A program made the translations under genes and the position numbers. A stretch of DNA of 64,000 nt from positions 62,001 through 126,000 of the forward strand of contig JAGASH010000009.1 in assembly GCA_017847835.1 (NCBI GenBank). The letters are read 5' to 3'. This document shows positions 7,894 through 16,409 of the stretch, piece after piece. The stretch's first letter is position 1; each line of letters opens with the position of its first letter. The notes under the pieces were generated by a model, which saw only the letters and a list, made by a program, of their open reading frames with translations, was not told the DNA's origin and did not search any database. Source of the stretch: Oscillospiraceae bacterium (GTDB lineage: Bacteria > Bacillota > Clostridia > Oscillospirales > Ruminococcaceae).

Positions 7894-8541
7894 TCAACTA
7901 TGATAATAATTCAGCTTTTTCTCCACGCGATTGAGCAGTATCGTGAGCAGTCCCGAAAACAGCAGATAGAACGCTCCGATATAGAACATCGGCCAGATAA
8001 GCGCTTTCTGCGCGACAATCGACTGAGCCGCCTGAACCAGCTCCACAACCATTATTACACGCGCAAGCGACGTGTCCTTGACGAGCGTGATGATTTCGTT
8101 GCCCATCGGCGGCACAATCCGCTTGATTACCTGAAACAGCACGATTTTGAAGAAAATCTGCTTTTTCGTCATTCCGAGAACCTGTCCCGCTTCGTACTGC
8201 CCTTTCGGAATACTTTCAATTCCGCCGCGGTAAATCTCCGAGAAATAGCACGCGTAATTTATCACAAAGGCAATCAGCACGGCAACCAGCCTCGGGAGCG
8301 CGTCCCAGCCGAAAATCAGCCCCGGACCATAGAAAACGATGATTATCTGGAGCATAAGCGGAGTACCGCGGATAATCCAGACAAACGTTTTCACAAGCCA
8401 CTTTATCGGCGGGATTTTCGACATTGAGCCGAATGTTATCAAAAGTCCCAGCGGCAGCGAGCAGACAAGCGTTATGCCGAATATCAGCAGCGTTGTCAGA
8501 AAGCCGTCGGCGAGCTGCGCGGTTACTTCAAGAAACGACAT
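7894..8541 (-). CDS. polar amino-acid ABC transporter, permease
   Basis: Inner-membrane permease of the HisM/GlnP family (215 residues, about five membrane segments). The EAA loop that contacts the ATPase is visible as EAGQVLGMTKKQIFFKIVLFQ. The segment VWIIRGTPLMLQIIIVFYG is the conserved first-loop region of amino-acid permeases. Only one permease gene is present, so it probably works as a homodimer. The middle gene of the operon, 19 bases after the binding-protein stop. Confidence 0.93.
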   Translation of the reverse strand: MSFLEVTAQLADGFLTTLLIFGITLVCSLPLGLLITFGSMSKIPPIKWLVKTFVWIIRGTPLMLQIIIVFYGPGLIFGWDALPRLVAVLIAFVINYACYFSEIYRGGIESIPKGQYEAGQVLGMTKKQIFFKIVLFQVIKRIVPPMGNEIITLVKDTSLARVIMVVELVQAAQSIVAQKALIWPMFYIGAFYLLFSGLLTILLNRVEKKLNYYHS

Positions 8542-8560
8542 ATTTCCACCCTTAAATCAA

Positions 8561-9370
8561 TCAGTTGAACGCGTAAACGTCAGCGAGGTCGTACTTCTCG
8601 CAAAGAGCCTTCAGGCTGCCGTCCTTAACCATTTCGTCAATCGCCGCGTTAATCTTCTTCTGAAGCTCAACGTCACCCTTGCGGATACCGACAGCATACT
8701 CCTCGGGAGCAAGATTTACGTTTTCAACAATCATAAGGTCAGCGTAATCCGTGCCTTCGCCAACGGAAGCCTTTGCCATAACATAGTCGATAACGCCGAT
8801 TTCGGTTGTGCCTGCCTTGATTTCCATAAGAACGTCCTTCTGCGCTGCGCAGCCGTTGTAGTTCTTTTTGAGGTTTTCGTCAGCCTGAACAGCGGTTTCG
8901 CCCGCAGAACCGATTTCAGCGGTCACGGAAGCATTCGCCATAGAAGCGAGGTCCTTGTACTTGTCAGCGTTGCTCTTCTTGATAACCGCAACCTGTCTGT
9001 TTCTGATGTAAGGAGTAGAGAAAATGATTTTCTCTGCGAGGTCAGCCTTGACAGTCATTCCGTTCCAGATAACGTCAATCGTCTTTGCGTCAAGCTCGAA
9101 AACCTTGTTGTCCCAGTTGATTTCCTGGAACTTCGGCTTTACGCCGAGCTTGTTGCAGACAGCCGTGGTGAACTCGGTTTCAAAGCCCGTGAGCTCGCCG
9201 GTGTTGTCGTCGAAATAGTTCATCGGCTTGAAATATGTAATGCCGACAACAAGCTCGCCCTTGTCCTGAATGTAGTCCCAGTCCTTCTTTTCTCCGCCCT
9301 TGCAGCCGCAAAGTCCAACCGCTGCCGCAACAGCAAGAATAATCGCCATAATCTTCTTTTTCATTGTCAT
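8561..9370 (-). CDS. polar amino-acid ABC transporter, substrate-binding lipoprotein
   Basis: Captures the substrate outside the membrane. The N-terminus has a lipoprotein signal with lipobox LCGC (Cys23). The mature part is an SBP_bac_3 domain: GELVVGITYFKPMNYFDDNTGELTG is the first lobe, WDNKVFELDAKTIDVIWNGMTV the hinge region, and the C-terminus ends ALCEKYDLADVYAFN. Ligand specificity (cystine, glutamine, arginine and others) is not determinable by eye. First gene of the operon. The transcript starts about 218 bases upstream, and the leader contains the structured element at 9411-9519. Confidence 0.94.
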   Translation of the reverse strand: MTMKKKIMAIILAVAAAVGLCGCKGGEKKDWDYIQDKGELVVGITYFKPMNYFDDNTGELTGFETEFTTAVCNKLGVKPKFQEINWDNKVFELDAKTIDVIWNGMTVKADLAEKIIFSTPYIRNRQVAVIKKSNADKYKDLASMANASVTAEIGSAGETAVQADENLKKNYNGCAAQKDVLMEIKAGTTEIGVIDYVMAKASVGEGTDYADLMIVENVNLAPEEYAVGIRKGDVELQKKINAAIDEMVKDGSLKALCEKYDLADVYAFN

Positions 9371-9410
9371 TTTCCTTTCTTTTTGGGAACCTCTAATAAC
9401 CGGTTTGAAA

Positions 9411-9519
9411 AGTAAAAATGGGGATAGTGCTCCGGATGCGAGGAAAGCCGACGAAGTAAGGCTTGATGCCTTACGAGGAAGCTTGACGACGCAGGCGGTG
9501 TGCTAGACACATTTTTACT
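9411..9519 (-). ncRNA. structured element in the leader of the ABC operon (possible riboregulator or dispersed repeat)
   Basis: A 109-base element bounded by a perfect 10-bp inverted repeat, AGTAAAAATG (9411-9420) with CATTTTTACT (9510-9519). Inside are a perfect 7-bp hairpin, GTAAGGC/GCCTTAC with TTGAT loop (9456-9474), and two related modules of the form CGAGGAA-(A)GC-GACGA at 9439-9454 and 9474-9490 flanking it. It lies wholly inside the predicted 5' untranslated region of the minus-strand amino-acid ABC operon. I do not recognise a described riboswitch. The modular symmetry could also mark a REP/MITE-like repeat. No second copy was found in this window. Confidence 0.45.
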
Positions 9520-9594
9520 CAAACAAGGTTTTTTTGAGGTGACCTTGTGTCAAAGTAACACTTTAACATACTATATTGTTTCACAACATCTGTT

Positions 9595-9623
9595 ATTATA
9601 ACATATTTCGCCGTGTTTGTCAA
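9595..9623 (-). promoter_or_regulatory. promoter of the amino-acid ABC operon
   Basis: On the minus strand, TTGACA (9618-9623) and TATAAT (9595-9600) are 17 bases apart. The expected start is near 9588, giving a leader of about 218 bases, unusually long for a simple operon. The leader also contains a small hairpin, AAGGT/ACCTT, around 9526-9547. Confidence 0.75.
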
Positions 9624-9722
9624 CTGTTGCTTTTCGCGTGTTCCGAGGGAATTATGGTTGTTGATGTTGAACAAAACGACTGCCGAATTTTGTCAAAAAT
9701 GAACATAAATTCCACAAACCCC

Positions 9723-9751
9723 TTGTTATTTAGCGAAAAAAGTACTACAAT
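9723..9751 (+). promoter_or_regulatory. promoter of the acyl-CoA synthetase gene
   Basis: TTGTTA (9723-9728) and TACAAT (9746-9751) with a 17-base spacer, followed by AAAGGAG before ATG 9792. The rest of 9371-9791 holds only the ABC-operon leader and promoter described separately. Confidence 0.5.
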
Positions 9752-9791
9752 ATAAATTGTACAATTTAACAATTTAAAGGAGCACAGAAAA

Positions 9792-11426
9792 ATGCCTATA
9801 ACCGATTTACTTGAACAAAATGCCGAAAAATACGCAACAGAAGTCGCGCTGGTCGAGGTCAATCCGCAGATAACGGAAAAGCCCCGTATGCTCTGGAAGG
9901 ACTATGACCTTATTCAGCCTACTTCTTCTCTCTGGTACCGCCGCGAAATCACCTGGAGCGTGTTCAACGAGAAAGCAAACCGTTTCGCGCAGCTTCTCAT
10001 CAGCCGCGGTGTGAAAAAGGGAGATAAGGTGGCAATTCTCCTGATGAACTGCCTTGAATGGCTGCCGATTTATTTCGGCATACTCAAAACAGGCGCGCTT
10101 GCCGTGCCGATGAATTTCCGTTACAGCGCCGAGGAAATCAAATACTGCCTTGATTTGTCGGACGCGGACGTGCTGGTTTTCGGTCCCGAATTTATCGGTC
10201 GAATTGAAACAATCGCCGAGGAAATCGGCAAAAAACGGATTTTGTTCTATGTCGGCGGTGACTGCCCGTCCTTTGCCGAGGACTACGACAAGCTCTCGTC
10301 AAACTGCGCGAGCATTTCTCCCGGAATTAAGCTTTCCGAGGACGACGACGCGGCAATTTACTTTTCATCGGGAACAACAGGCTTCCCGAAAGCAATTTTA
10401 CATAATCACAGAGCGCTTATGCACTCTTGTCAGGTTGAACAAAATCACCACAAACAGACGCACGAGGACGTGTTCCTTTGTATTCCTCCGCTTTATCACA
10501 CGGGCGCGAAAATGCACTGGTTCGGCAGCCTTATCACGGGCTCAAAAGCCGTTTTGCTAAAAGGTGTAACCCCGAACGCGGTTCTCAAAACCGTTTCCGA
10601 CGAGAAATGCACGATTGTGTGGCTGCTTGTGCCGTGGGCTCTCGATATACTTGAAGCGCTCGACAACGGAAGCGAGAAGCTCTCCGACTACAAGCTCTCG
10701 CAGTGGCGGCTTATGCACATCGGTGCGCAGCCCGTTCCGCAGAGCCTTATCCAGCGCTGGCAGCAGTACTTCCCGAACCAGCAGTACGACACGAACTACG
10801 GTTTGTCCGAGTCGATAGGTCCGGGCTGCGTTCACCTCGGAATTGAGAACATCAACAAAATCGGTGCTATCGGTATTCCGGGCTTCGGCTGGGAAACGAA
10901 AATCATCAACGACAAGGGCGAGGAAGTCGCGCAGGGCGAGGTCGGCGAGCTTGCTGTAAAAGGTCCGGGCGTGATGAAGTGCTACTACAAAAACCCCGAA
11001 GCAACCGCCGAAGCTCTCCACGACGGCTGGCTCTGGACGGGCGATATGGCGCGTATGGACGAGGACGGCTTCATCTTCCTCGTTGACCGCAAGAAAGACG
11101 TTGTTATCAGCGGCGGCGAAAACCTCTACCCCGTCGAAATCGAGAATTTTATGGCAAAGTTCGACAAAATCAAGGACGTTGCCGTTATCGGACTGCCCGA
11201 CAAGCGTCTGGGTGAAATCGCTGCGGCTATTGTTGAACTTAAAGCAGGCGAAACCTGCACCGAGGACGAAATCAACGAGTTTTGCCTCGGAATGCCGCGC
11301 TACAAGCGCCCGAAGAAGATTATCTTCGCGGAAGTGCCGAGAAACGCGACAGGCAAAATCGAAAAGCCCAAGCTCCGTAAAATTTACGCGGGTGAAAACA
11401 TTGTTGATATGGAAAACAAGAGTTGA
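9792..11426 (+). CDS. acyl-CoA synthetase (AMP-forming, ANL superfamily)
   Basis: Activates a carboxylic acid to the acyl-adenylate and then the CoA thioester. The ATP-binding loop is SSGTTGFPKA (from residue 192). The motif NYGLSESIGPG binds adenine/AMP. The hinge region is GWLWTGDMARMDEDGFIFLVDRKKDVVISGGENLYP, whose Asp and Arg/Lys residues define the two conformations, and the C-terminal catalytic Lys is in PRNATGKIEKPKL. The 544-residue length and motif spacing fit medium/long-chain fatty acyl-CoA synthetases, but aryl or branched acids are possible. RBS AAAGGAG. The next gene overlaps by four bases, so the pair is translationally coupled. Confidence 0.92.
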   Translation: MPITDLLEQNAEKYATEVALVEVNPQITEKPRMLWKDYDLIQPTSSLWYRREITWSVFNEKANRFAQLLISRGVKKGDKVAILLMNCLEWLPIYFGILKTGALAVPMNFRYSAEEIKYCLDLSDADVLVFGPEFIGRIETIAEEIGKKRILFYVGGDCPSFAEDYDKLSSNCASISPGIKLSEDDDAAIYFSSGTTGFPKAILHNHRALMHSCQVEQNHHKQTHEDVFLCIPPLYHTGAKMHWFGSLITGSKAVLLKGVTPNAVLKTVSDEKCTIVWLLVPWALDILEALDNGSEKLSDYKLSQWRLMHIGAQPVPQSLIQRWQQYFPNQQYDTNYGLSESIGPGCVHLGIENINKIGAIGIPGFGWETKIINDKGEEVAQGEVGELAVKGPGVMKCYYKNPEATAEALHDGWLWTGDMARMDEDGFIFLVDRKKDVVISGGENLYPVEIENFMAKFDKIKDVAVIGLPDKRLGEIAAAIVELKAGETCTEDEINEFCLGMPRYKRPKKIIFAEVPRNATGKIEKPKLRKIYAGENIVDMENKS

Positions 11427-12082
11427 TTTACGCGCTCAAAAATCCCGATTTTCTGAGAATCACAGATAAATACGCGACATTTTACGGCGGCGCGCAAGCG
11501 TGGTTTTCGGACAGGTTTTATGTCAACGGCGGGTGCGGGGTGGTTTCGGCAGCAAATATTCTCGCGTATCTCGCGGCTTCCGATGAAAAATACGCGCGGC
11601 TTTACCCGCAAAAATCGCTCTCGAAACAGGATTTTGCCGCATTTATGAAGGAACTTTGCGCGTTCGTCAAAATCAGGAATTTCTTCGGTCAGCCGCTCGG
11701 TGTGTGGGGAAAAAAGCGCTTTGAAAAGGGCGTTCTGGATTACGCGAAAAGCCGTGGAGTTTCGCTTTCGGCTGTTCAATTTCGCGGGAAAATGACGCTT
11801 GAAAATGCCGCAGATTTCATCAAAAACGCGCTCTCGGAGAATTTGCCCGCGGCAATGCTAATCGGTTTCAACAGGCGGCTAAAAAGCGTGCAGTGCGATT
11901 TCCCTAGCGGCGGCACGATAAGCGGAAGCTTTGAGCGGCACTGGGTGACGATAACCGAGCTCTCCGAAAACGACGGGAAAATCACCGTCAAGGTATCGTC
12001 GTGGGGTGCGGCAGCGGAAATCGACTTGGCGGATTTCATCGGCGGCGAGAAGATTTACTCGGCTTTGATTTACTTCAAATAG
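11423..12082 (+). CDS. C39-like cysteine peptidase-fold protein
   Basis: 219 residues, probably starting at TTG 11423, which overlaps the TGA of the acyl-CoA synthetase (TTGA); no other in-frame start has an RBS. The block YVNGGCGVVSAANILAYL supplies a candidate catalytic Cys (about residue 38) at the start of a helix, and FERHWVTITELSENDG..VKVSSWG supplies the His and a following polar residue, the layout of C39-like/papain-fold proteins. There is no signal peptide, so a cytosolic role is likely. Proteolysis is unproven; a transglutaminase or non-enzymatic role cannot be excluded. Coupling to the synthetase suggests a shared pathway, but which is unknown. Confidence 0.6.
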   Translation: MIYALKNPDFLRITDKYATFYGGAQAWFSDRFYVNGGCGVVSAANILAYLAASDEKYARLYPQKSLSKQDFAAFMKELCAFVKIRNFFGQPLGVWGKKRFEKGVLDYAKSRGVSLSAVQFRGKMTLENAADFIKNALSENLPAAMLIGFNRRLKSVQCDFPSGGTISGSFERHWVTITELSENDGKITVKVSSWGAAAEIDLADFIGGEKIYSALIYFK

Positions 12083-12085
12083 AAA

Positions 12086-12115
12086 AAACGGCAGGATTTT
12101 TCACCTGCCGTTTGT
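12086..12115. terminator. bidirectional terminator between the C39-like gene and gatD
   Basis: AAACGGCAGG pairs with CCTGCCGTTT around a T-rich loop, with A/T-runs on both sides. It ends the acyl-CoA synthetase pair (plus) and the 12-kb pyr-murT-gatD run (minus). Confidence 0.85.
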
Positions 12116-12733
12116 TTATTTGAGAAGATTTGCGAAATACTCCGCGACCGCTTTGTTGCGTATCAGAAGCGGTCCGATGATGTGCGTGCCGTAGAAATTT
12201 CCGTCGATAATGCCCTCGGTCGTGGTTTCGTTTTTGTTGTTGCCAGCGCCCTGTTTAACCGTGAAAAACGGCTTTGTAATGCCGAAAATCTCGCTTGCCT
12301 TGTTGACGAAGCCGATGATTTCCGATCCGTTAAACTCGCAAAGGCTGTCGGTGACGACGCGCTTGTCGCTCTCGGTTGTCGTGAAGTCGAAAAAGCCCAA
12401 GCCCTCGAACTCCGCGCCGTTTTTGTCGGTGATTTTCTTGCCGAACATCTCAAACGAGTTGCCCGTTGCAAGCACGATTGTGCCGCGCTCCATTGCCTCG
12501 CGAAGCTCGTTTTTAAGCGGCTTCAGCGCTTCAAGAGCAACCTTTTGGTTTTTCTCCGTGCCCGAGCCGATGTAGATGAAATCCGCGTCCGAGAGGTCGA
12601 TTTTGTCGCCCACGGACTGCTTTTCGACAGTCACCGAAACGCCGCGGTTTTCAAGCTCGCGCTTTAACGCAAGCACATTCGCGTACTCGCCGTACAAGTT
12701 CATCAGATTGTGGAACAAATGCAGAATTTTCAT
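12116..12733 (-). CDS. gatD: GatD-like class I amidotransferase subunit, predicted glutaminase-dead
   Basis: GatD normally hydrolyses glutamine and passes ammonia to MurT for amidation of the D-Glu of lipid II. Identity rests on the partner (murT overlaps by ATGA), on the size (205 residues) and on a CobB/CobQ-like fold start (MKILHLFHNLMNLYGEYANV) with DFIYIGSG. The nucleophile-elbow segment reads TIVLATGNSFEMFG (85-98): at the place of the Cys in the canonical CGGYQ motif there is Gly91. Near the C-terminus GTHIIGPLL (182-190) has Ile186 where the family usually has the catalytic His (GTYLHGP). Both catalytic positions therefore look replaced. Confidence 0.75.
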   Translation of the reverse strand: MKILHLFHNLMNLYGEYANVLALKRELENRGVSVTVEKQSVGDKIDLSDADFIYIGSGTEKNQKVALEALKPLKNELREAMERGTIVLATGNSFEMFGKKITDKNGAEFEGLGFFDFTTTESDKRVVTDSLCEFNGSEIIGFVNKASEIFGITKPFFTVKQGAGNNKNETTTEGIIDGNFYGTHIIGPLLIRNKAVAEYFANLLK

Positions 12734-14052
12734 TTTTGCACCTCCACTTTCGACAGAAATTTTGCCTTATCCGAAAAACACGTCACGGTGTACAGCTTCT
12801 CGCGGTTTTCCACCTTGATTTCGTCAATCGCAGCCTCGATATCGGGGTTTGTGTACAGCTTTTCGGCGGGGATTTCCGTGAACGAAAAACGAGTTTTGAG
12901 GTCCTCGCAGTGCGCGCCGAGAAGGTAAATTTTCTCAACGCACGGCGCGTTCAAAAGCTCGAAATCTATGTCCCACAGCCAGCTTATCTCGCCCGTCGAA
13001 TAACGTCTGCTCACCGCGTCCACGATAATGATAACCCCGCAGGGCTGATTTTGTCCGATGATATAGCGGATTGACTGGTCGTAGGAAATCGAATTTTCGT
13101 GCTTGGAAACAAGGAAAGTGCCGTTTGAATTGCCGAGCTTATACTGTACAACTCTGCCGTTTTTCAGCACATAATCGCTGATGTTTTCAGCAATTTTACC
13201 CTCGTCAATCCCCACGAGCGAACACACCGCAAAACACGCGAGAATGTTGTAAACATTGTAAATGCTCTTGAACGCGAGCGTGATTTTTTCCTTGCCGTTA
13301 ATCGTGACAATTCCTTTTTCAAGGTCTGCGTCCGTTATCGTGAAGTCGGTCGCATGCTTTTTGTGACCGCAGCTTTCGCAGAAATAATCACCGATGTGGT
13401 TGTAGTGACGGAAATTGTACTTCATCGGTTTTTTGCAGTTCGGGCAAAACGCGCCGTCATCATAGACGGAGTTGTTCTCGGCAAACGAGAAATCCTGCTT
13501 GTCCATTCCGAACCAAACGACGTTTTCCCTGTCCTTGCCGTAGAGCGACACAAGCGGGTCGTCCGCGTTGAGGATAAGCGTGGACTTTTCGGAAACGGAC
13601 GGCGCAATCGCGTCAAAAACCCACTCGGGGTGACCGTTTCGCGTGAGCTGGTCGCGGTAGAGGTTGGTGATAACATAGTGCGTGGGCGAGAAGTGACTGA
13701 ACGTGAATTTCGAGTAACGCTCGTCGCTTTCGAGCAGCAAAACATCACCTTTGAGCTTTCCGCCGAGCGTGCAGTTGGACAAAATCAGCGTCGTCACGCC
13801 CTCAATCTGATTTGAGCCTTCTCGGTTCCAGATAACCTTTTTGCCCTCTTTTTCGAGAATGCAGGCAATCATCTCCACGGTTGAGGTTTTGCCGTTGCTT
13901 CCCGTGACCGCGATTACCTTGTCGGGCAATTTCACCTTCGACAGAATTTTCGGCGACAGCTTCAGCGCAATCTGTCCCGGCATACTCGACCCGCGCCCTA
14001 TCAGCTTTCCGATAAACCGCAGAATTTTGCAAACTAAAATCGTGAAAAACAT
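12730..14052 (-). CDS. murT: lipid II isoglutaminyl synthase, Mur-ligase subunit
   Basis: ATP-dependent ligase that converts D-iso-glutamate of the lipid II stem peptide to D-iso-glutamine. The P-loop is TGSNGKTST (50-58). Typical MurT features follow: EGSNQIEGVTT, a Cys4 zinc ribbon inserted in the central domain (C203-x2-C206 and C225-x2-C228) and the C-terminal DUF1727 region with SWLWDIDFE. A hydrophobic N-terminus (residues 1-20) suggests peripheral membrane association, as expected for a lipid-linked substrate. It follows tcdA by only 5 bases, placing peptidoglycan amidation at the end of the pyrimidine operon. Confidence 0.93.
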   Translation of the reverse strand: MFFTILVCKILRFIGKLIGRGSSMPGQIALKLSPKILSKVKLPDKVIAVTGSNGKTSTVEMIACILEKEGKKVIWNREGSNQIEGVTTLILSNCTLGGKLKGDVLLLESDERYSKFTFSHFSPTHYVITNLYRDQLTRNGHPEWVFDAIAPSVSEKSTLILNADDPLVSLYGKDRENVVWFGMDKQDFSFAENNSVYDDGAFCPNCKKPMKYNFRHYNHIGDYFCESCGHKKHATDFTITDADLEKGIVTINGKEKITLAFKSIYNVYNILACFAVCSLVGIDEGKIAENISDYVLKNGRVVQYKLGNSNGTFLVSKHENSISYDQSIRYIIGQNQPCGVIIIVDAVSRRYSTGEISWLWDIDFELLNAPCVEKIYLLGAHCEDLKTRFSFTEIPAEKLYTNPDIEAAIDEIKVENREKLYTVTCFSDKAKFLSKVEVQK

Positions 14053-14057
14053 TTATT

Positions 14058-14738
14058 TTACCTCTGTAAATCGTCAATAACCGCCGCTGCCATAAGCAGT
14101 CCCGCTGCCGACGGAACATACGCACAAGAAGCGGGAACACGCTCGGTTATCACGGGTTCTTCCGTTGAATACACCACGCGAAGCCGCTCCACGCCTGCTT
14201 TTCTGAGGCGCTGCCGCATAACTCTTGCCAGCGGACAAACCGACGTTTCGTAGATATCCGCAACCCGAAATCCCATAGGATTGAGCTTGTTTCCCGCGCC
14301 CATTGAGCTGATTATCCGCACGTTTTTCCGTGTGCAGATTTCTGCAAGAAGCACCTTTGCCGAAACATCATCAATGCAGTCGAGAACGTAATCATACTCC
14401 GAAAAATCGAACTGCTCCGCGTTCTCCTCGCTGAAAAACAGCGGGAATTTCCGCAGTTTCAATTCAGGATTAATGTCGAGAAAACGTTCCCCGCAAACGT
14501 CCGTTTTAAGCTGTCCAACCGTGCTGTGAAGCGCGACAAGCTGACGGTTGATATTCGAGAGCGCAACCGTGTCGCCGTCGATGATATCAATCGCGCCGAC
14601 TCCCGTTCTCACGAGAGCCTCTGCCGCGTGACCGCCGACTCCTCCAAGCCCGAAAACCGCGATTTTCTTTCCCGCAAGCCGCTCGACAGCCTGTTCACCG
14701 AGCAGCTTCGCGGTTCTTTGAAGTTCTTCCCTTACCAC
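14058..14738 (-). CDS. tcdA: tRNA threonylcarbamoyladenosine dehydratase (TcdA/CsdL family)
   Basis: E1-like enzyme that uses ATP to cyclise t6A37 of tRNA to the hydantoin form. The nucleotide-binding loop is FGLGGVGGHAAEAL (about 29-42), followed by the family's DGDTVALSNINRQLVA, the Arg/Lys stretch QLKTDV and the DYVLDCIDDVSAK metal/substrate loop. The C-terminal part has SSMGAGNKLNP and SCAYVPSAAG as in TcdA. The 226-residue length fits the short TcdA form. It overlaps pyrD by 7 bases, so it is part of the pyr run. A ThiF/MoeB role is less likely because a thiF sits with the thiamine genes at 41127. Confidence 0.88.
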   Translation of the reverse strand: MVREELQRTAKLLGEQAVERLAGKKIAVFGLGGVGGHAAEALVRTGVGAIDIIDGDTVALSNINRQLVALHSTVGQLKTDVCGERFLDINPELKLRKFPLFFSEENAEQFDFSEYDYVLDCIDDVSAKVLLAEICTRKNVRIISSMGAGNKLNPMGFRVADIYETSVCPLARVMRQRLRKAGVERLRVVYSTEEPVITERVPASCAYVPSAAGLLMAAAVIDDLQR

Positions 14739-15643
14739 GGCTTGACCTGTCCGACAATCTCGGAGAGCGATTTTATGCCGTTCTTGTCCATATATTCCTC
14801 GATGCCCTCGATAACTTTAAGCGGCGCATACGGGTCAGTGAAAATCGCTGTGCCCATTTGAATTGCCGTTGCGCCCGCGAGCATCATCTCGATAGCGTCC
14901 TCCCAAGTGGAGATACCGCCCATTCCGATTATCGGGATTTTGACCGCGTTGAAGCACTGCCAAACCATTCTGACAGCCACGGGGAATACCGCAGGACCGC
15001 TCATACCGCCCATATTGTTCTTCAAAATCGGGCGACGGGAGTTGATGTCAATTCTCATTCCGAGAAGCGTGTTTATCAGCGAAATGCAGTCTGCACCCTC
15101 CGCTTCAACAGCTTTCGCAATGCTTGTGATATCGGTGACATTCGGCGTGAGCTTTACGATAAGCGGCTTTTTGGTAGCTCTCCTGACAGCGGAAGTAACA
15201 GCCGCCGCACCCTCGCAGGAAACACCCCACGAAGCGCCTCCCTGCTTTACATTCGGGCAGGAAATGTTCAGCTCAATCATATCGATATCCGAAGCGTCAA
15301 GAGCCTCGGCAGCCGCAATATAGTCATCGATAACCGCGCCCGCAACATTCGCGATGATAACATTTCCCTCTTCCTTTAAAGTGGGCAGATAGTACTCGAT
15401 AAAACCGTGAACTCCGATGTTCTGGAGTCCGACCGAGTTCAGAATACCCGAATAGGTTTCGGCAATTCTTGGCGGGGGATTTCCGAGCTTCGGCTCAATC
15501 GTCATTCCCTTGCAGGAAACGCCGCCGAGCTTTGAAAGCGGGTACAAATCGGTGTAGCACTCGCCGTTTCCATACGTTCCCGAAGCGGCAATCACGGGGT
15601 TCGGAAACTCAACTCCCGCTATTCTTACAGACAAATCAACCAC
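14732..15643 (-). CDS. pyrD: dihydroorotate dehydrogenase B, catalytic subunit
   Basis: Oxidises dihydroorotate to orotate using FMN, passing electrons through PyrK to NAD+. 303 residues, with the class-1B catalytic Cys in ELNISCPNVKQGG rather than the Ser of class 2. Other signatures are AASGTYGNGECY and GLQNIGVHGF at the substrate side, IVKLTPNVTD and the phosphate-binding IIGMGGISTWEDAIEMMLAGATAIQMGTA. The start overlaps pyrK by 8 bases. PyrD and PyrK together form the heterotetramer, which needs no quinone, in keeping with an anaerobe. Confidence 0.96.
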   Translation of the reverse strand: MVDLSVRIAGVEFPNPVIAASGTYGNGECYTDLYPLSKLGGVSCKGMTIEPKLGNPPPRIAETYSGILNSVGLQNIGVHGFIEYYLPTLKEEGNVIIANVAGAVIDDYIAAAEALDASDIDMIELNISCPNVKQGGASWGVSCEGAAAVTSAVRRATKKPLIVKLTPNVTDITSIAKAVEAEGADCISLINTLLGMRIDINSRRPILKNNMGGMSGPAVFPVAVRMVWQCFNAVKIPIIGMGGISTWEDAIEMMLAGATAIQMGTAIFTDPYAPLKVIEGIEEYMDKNGIKSLSEIVGQVKPW

Positions 15644-16409
15644 CGAACTTCACCTCCTCAGCATTGAAAACAGGACCGTCCTTGCATACTCTCGAATAGA
15701 ACTCCTGTCCGTTTCTCACGGTCATACAAGAGCACACAACGCAAGCTCCCACTCCGCAGCCCATTCTCTGTTCAAGCGAAACCTGACAGGGGACGTTGTT
15801 TTCCTCGCAGGTCTTGATAACCGCTTTGAGCATAGGCTCGGGGCCGCACGCGCAAACAAGAGCGTACTCGCCCGTTTTAAGCTCCTCGGCAAGCGGTGTT
15901 GTCACAACTCCGTGAACGCCAACGCTTCCGTCGTCCGTGCAGATTATCGTGTTTGAGCAATACTCCTCAAACTCGTCCTTCAGGATAATTCTCGAATAGT
16001 CGCGGAAACCGAGAATTGCCGTGCAGAGCGAGCTTGTTCTGCGGGCGATTTCGAGCAGCGGAGGAGTACCTATACCGCCGCCGACAACGATGATTTTCTT
16101 TCCCTCGGGTATACGAAAACCGTTTCCGAGCGGTCCGAGAATATCAAGGCTCTCGCCCTCGACATAACGCGAAAGCTCAGCCGTGCCTTTGCCGCGAACC
16201 TCGAAAACAAACCTCAGCGTGCCGTTTTCCTTGTCAATCTCGCAGATTGAAATCGGTCTGCGCAGGGTAAATCCCGCAACGCCGATATTCGCGAACTGTC
16301 CGGGCTGCGCTTCGTCGGCAAGCTCGGGCGCGTCCGCAACCATTGAATAAATTCCCTTTGCAAGCGTTTTTCGTTCAATTATCGGATATTTTCCGCAAAA
16401 AAAGCTCAT
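15636..16409 (-). CDS. pyrK: dihydroorotate dehydrogenase B, electron-transfer subunit
   Basis: FAD and [2Fe-2S] protein that moves electrons from PyrD to NAD+. The FAD-binding segment is FTLRRPISICEID (RxxS-type motif), the NAD-binding loop is VVGGGIGTPPLLEIAR, and the C-terminal cluster region MGCGVGACVVCSC...YSRVCKDG gives the spaced Cys ligands. 257 residues, normal for the family. Its ATG overlaps the stop of the membrane-protein gene at 16406 (ATGA), and its end overlaps pyrD. Confidence 0.95.
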   Translation of the reverse strand: MSFFCGKYPIIERKTLAKGIYSMVADAPELADEAQPGQFANIGVAGFTLRRPISICEIDKENGTLRFVFEVRGKGTAELSRYVEGESLDILGPLGNGFRIPEGKKIIVVGGGIGTPPLLEIARRTSSLCTAILGFRDYSRIILKDEFEEYCSNTIICTDDGSVGVHGVVTTPLAEELKTGEYALVCACGPEPMLKAVIKTCEENNVPCQVSLEQRMGCGVGACVVCSCMTVRNGQEFYSRVCKDGPVFNAEEVKFGG

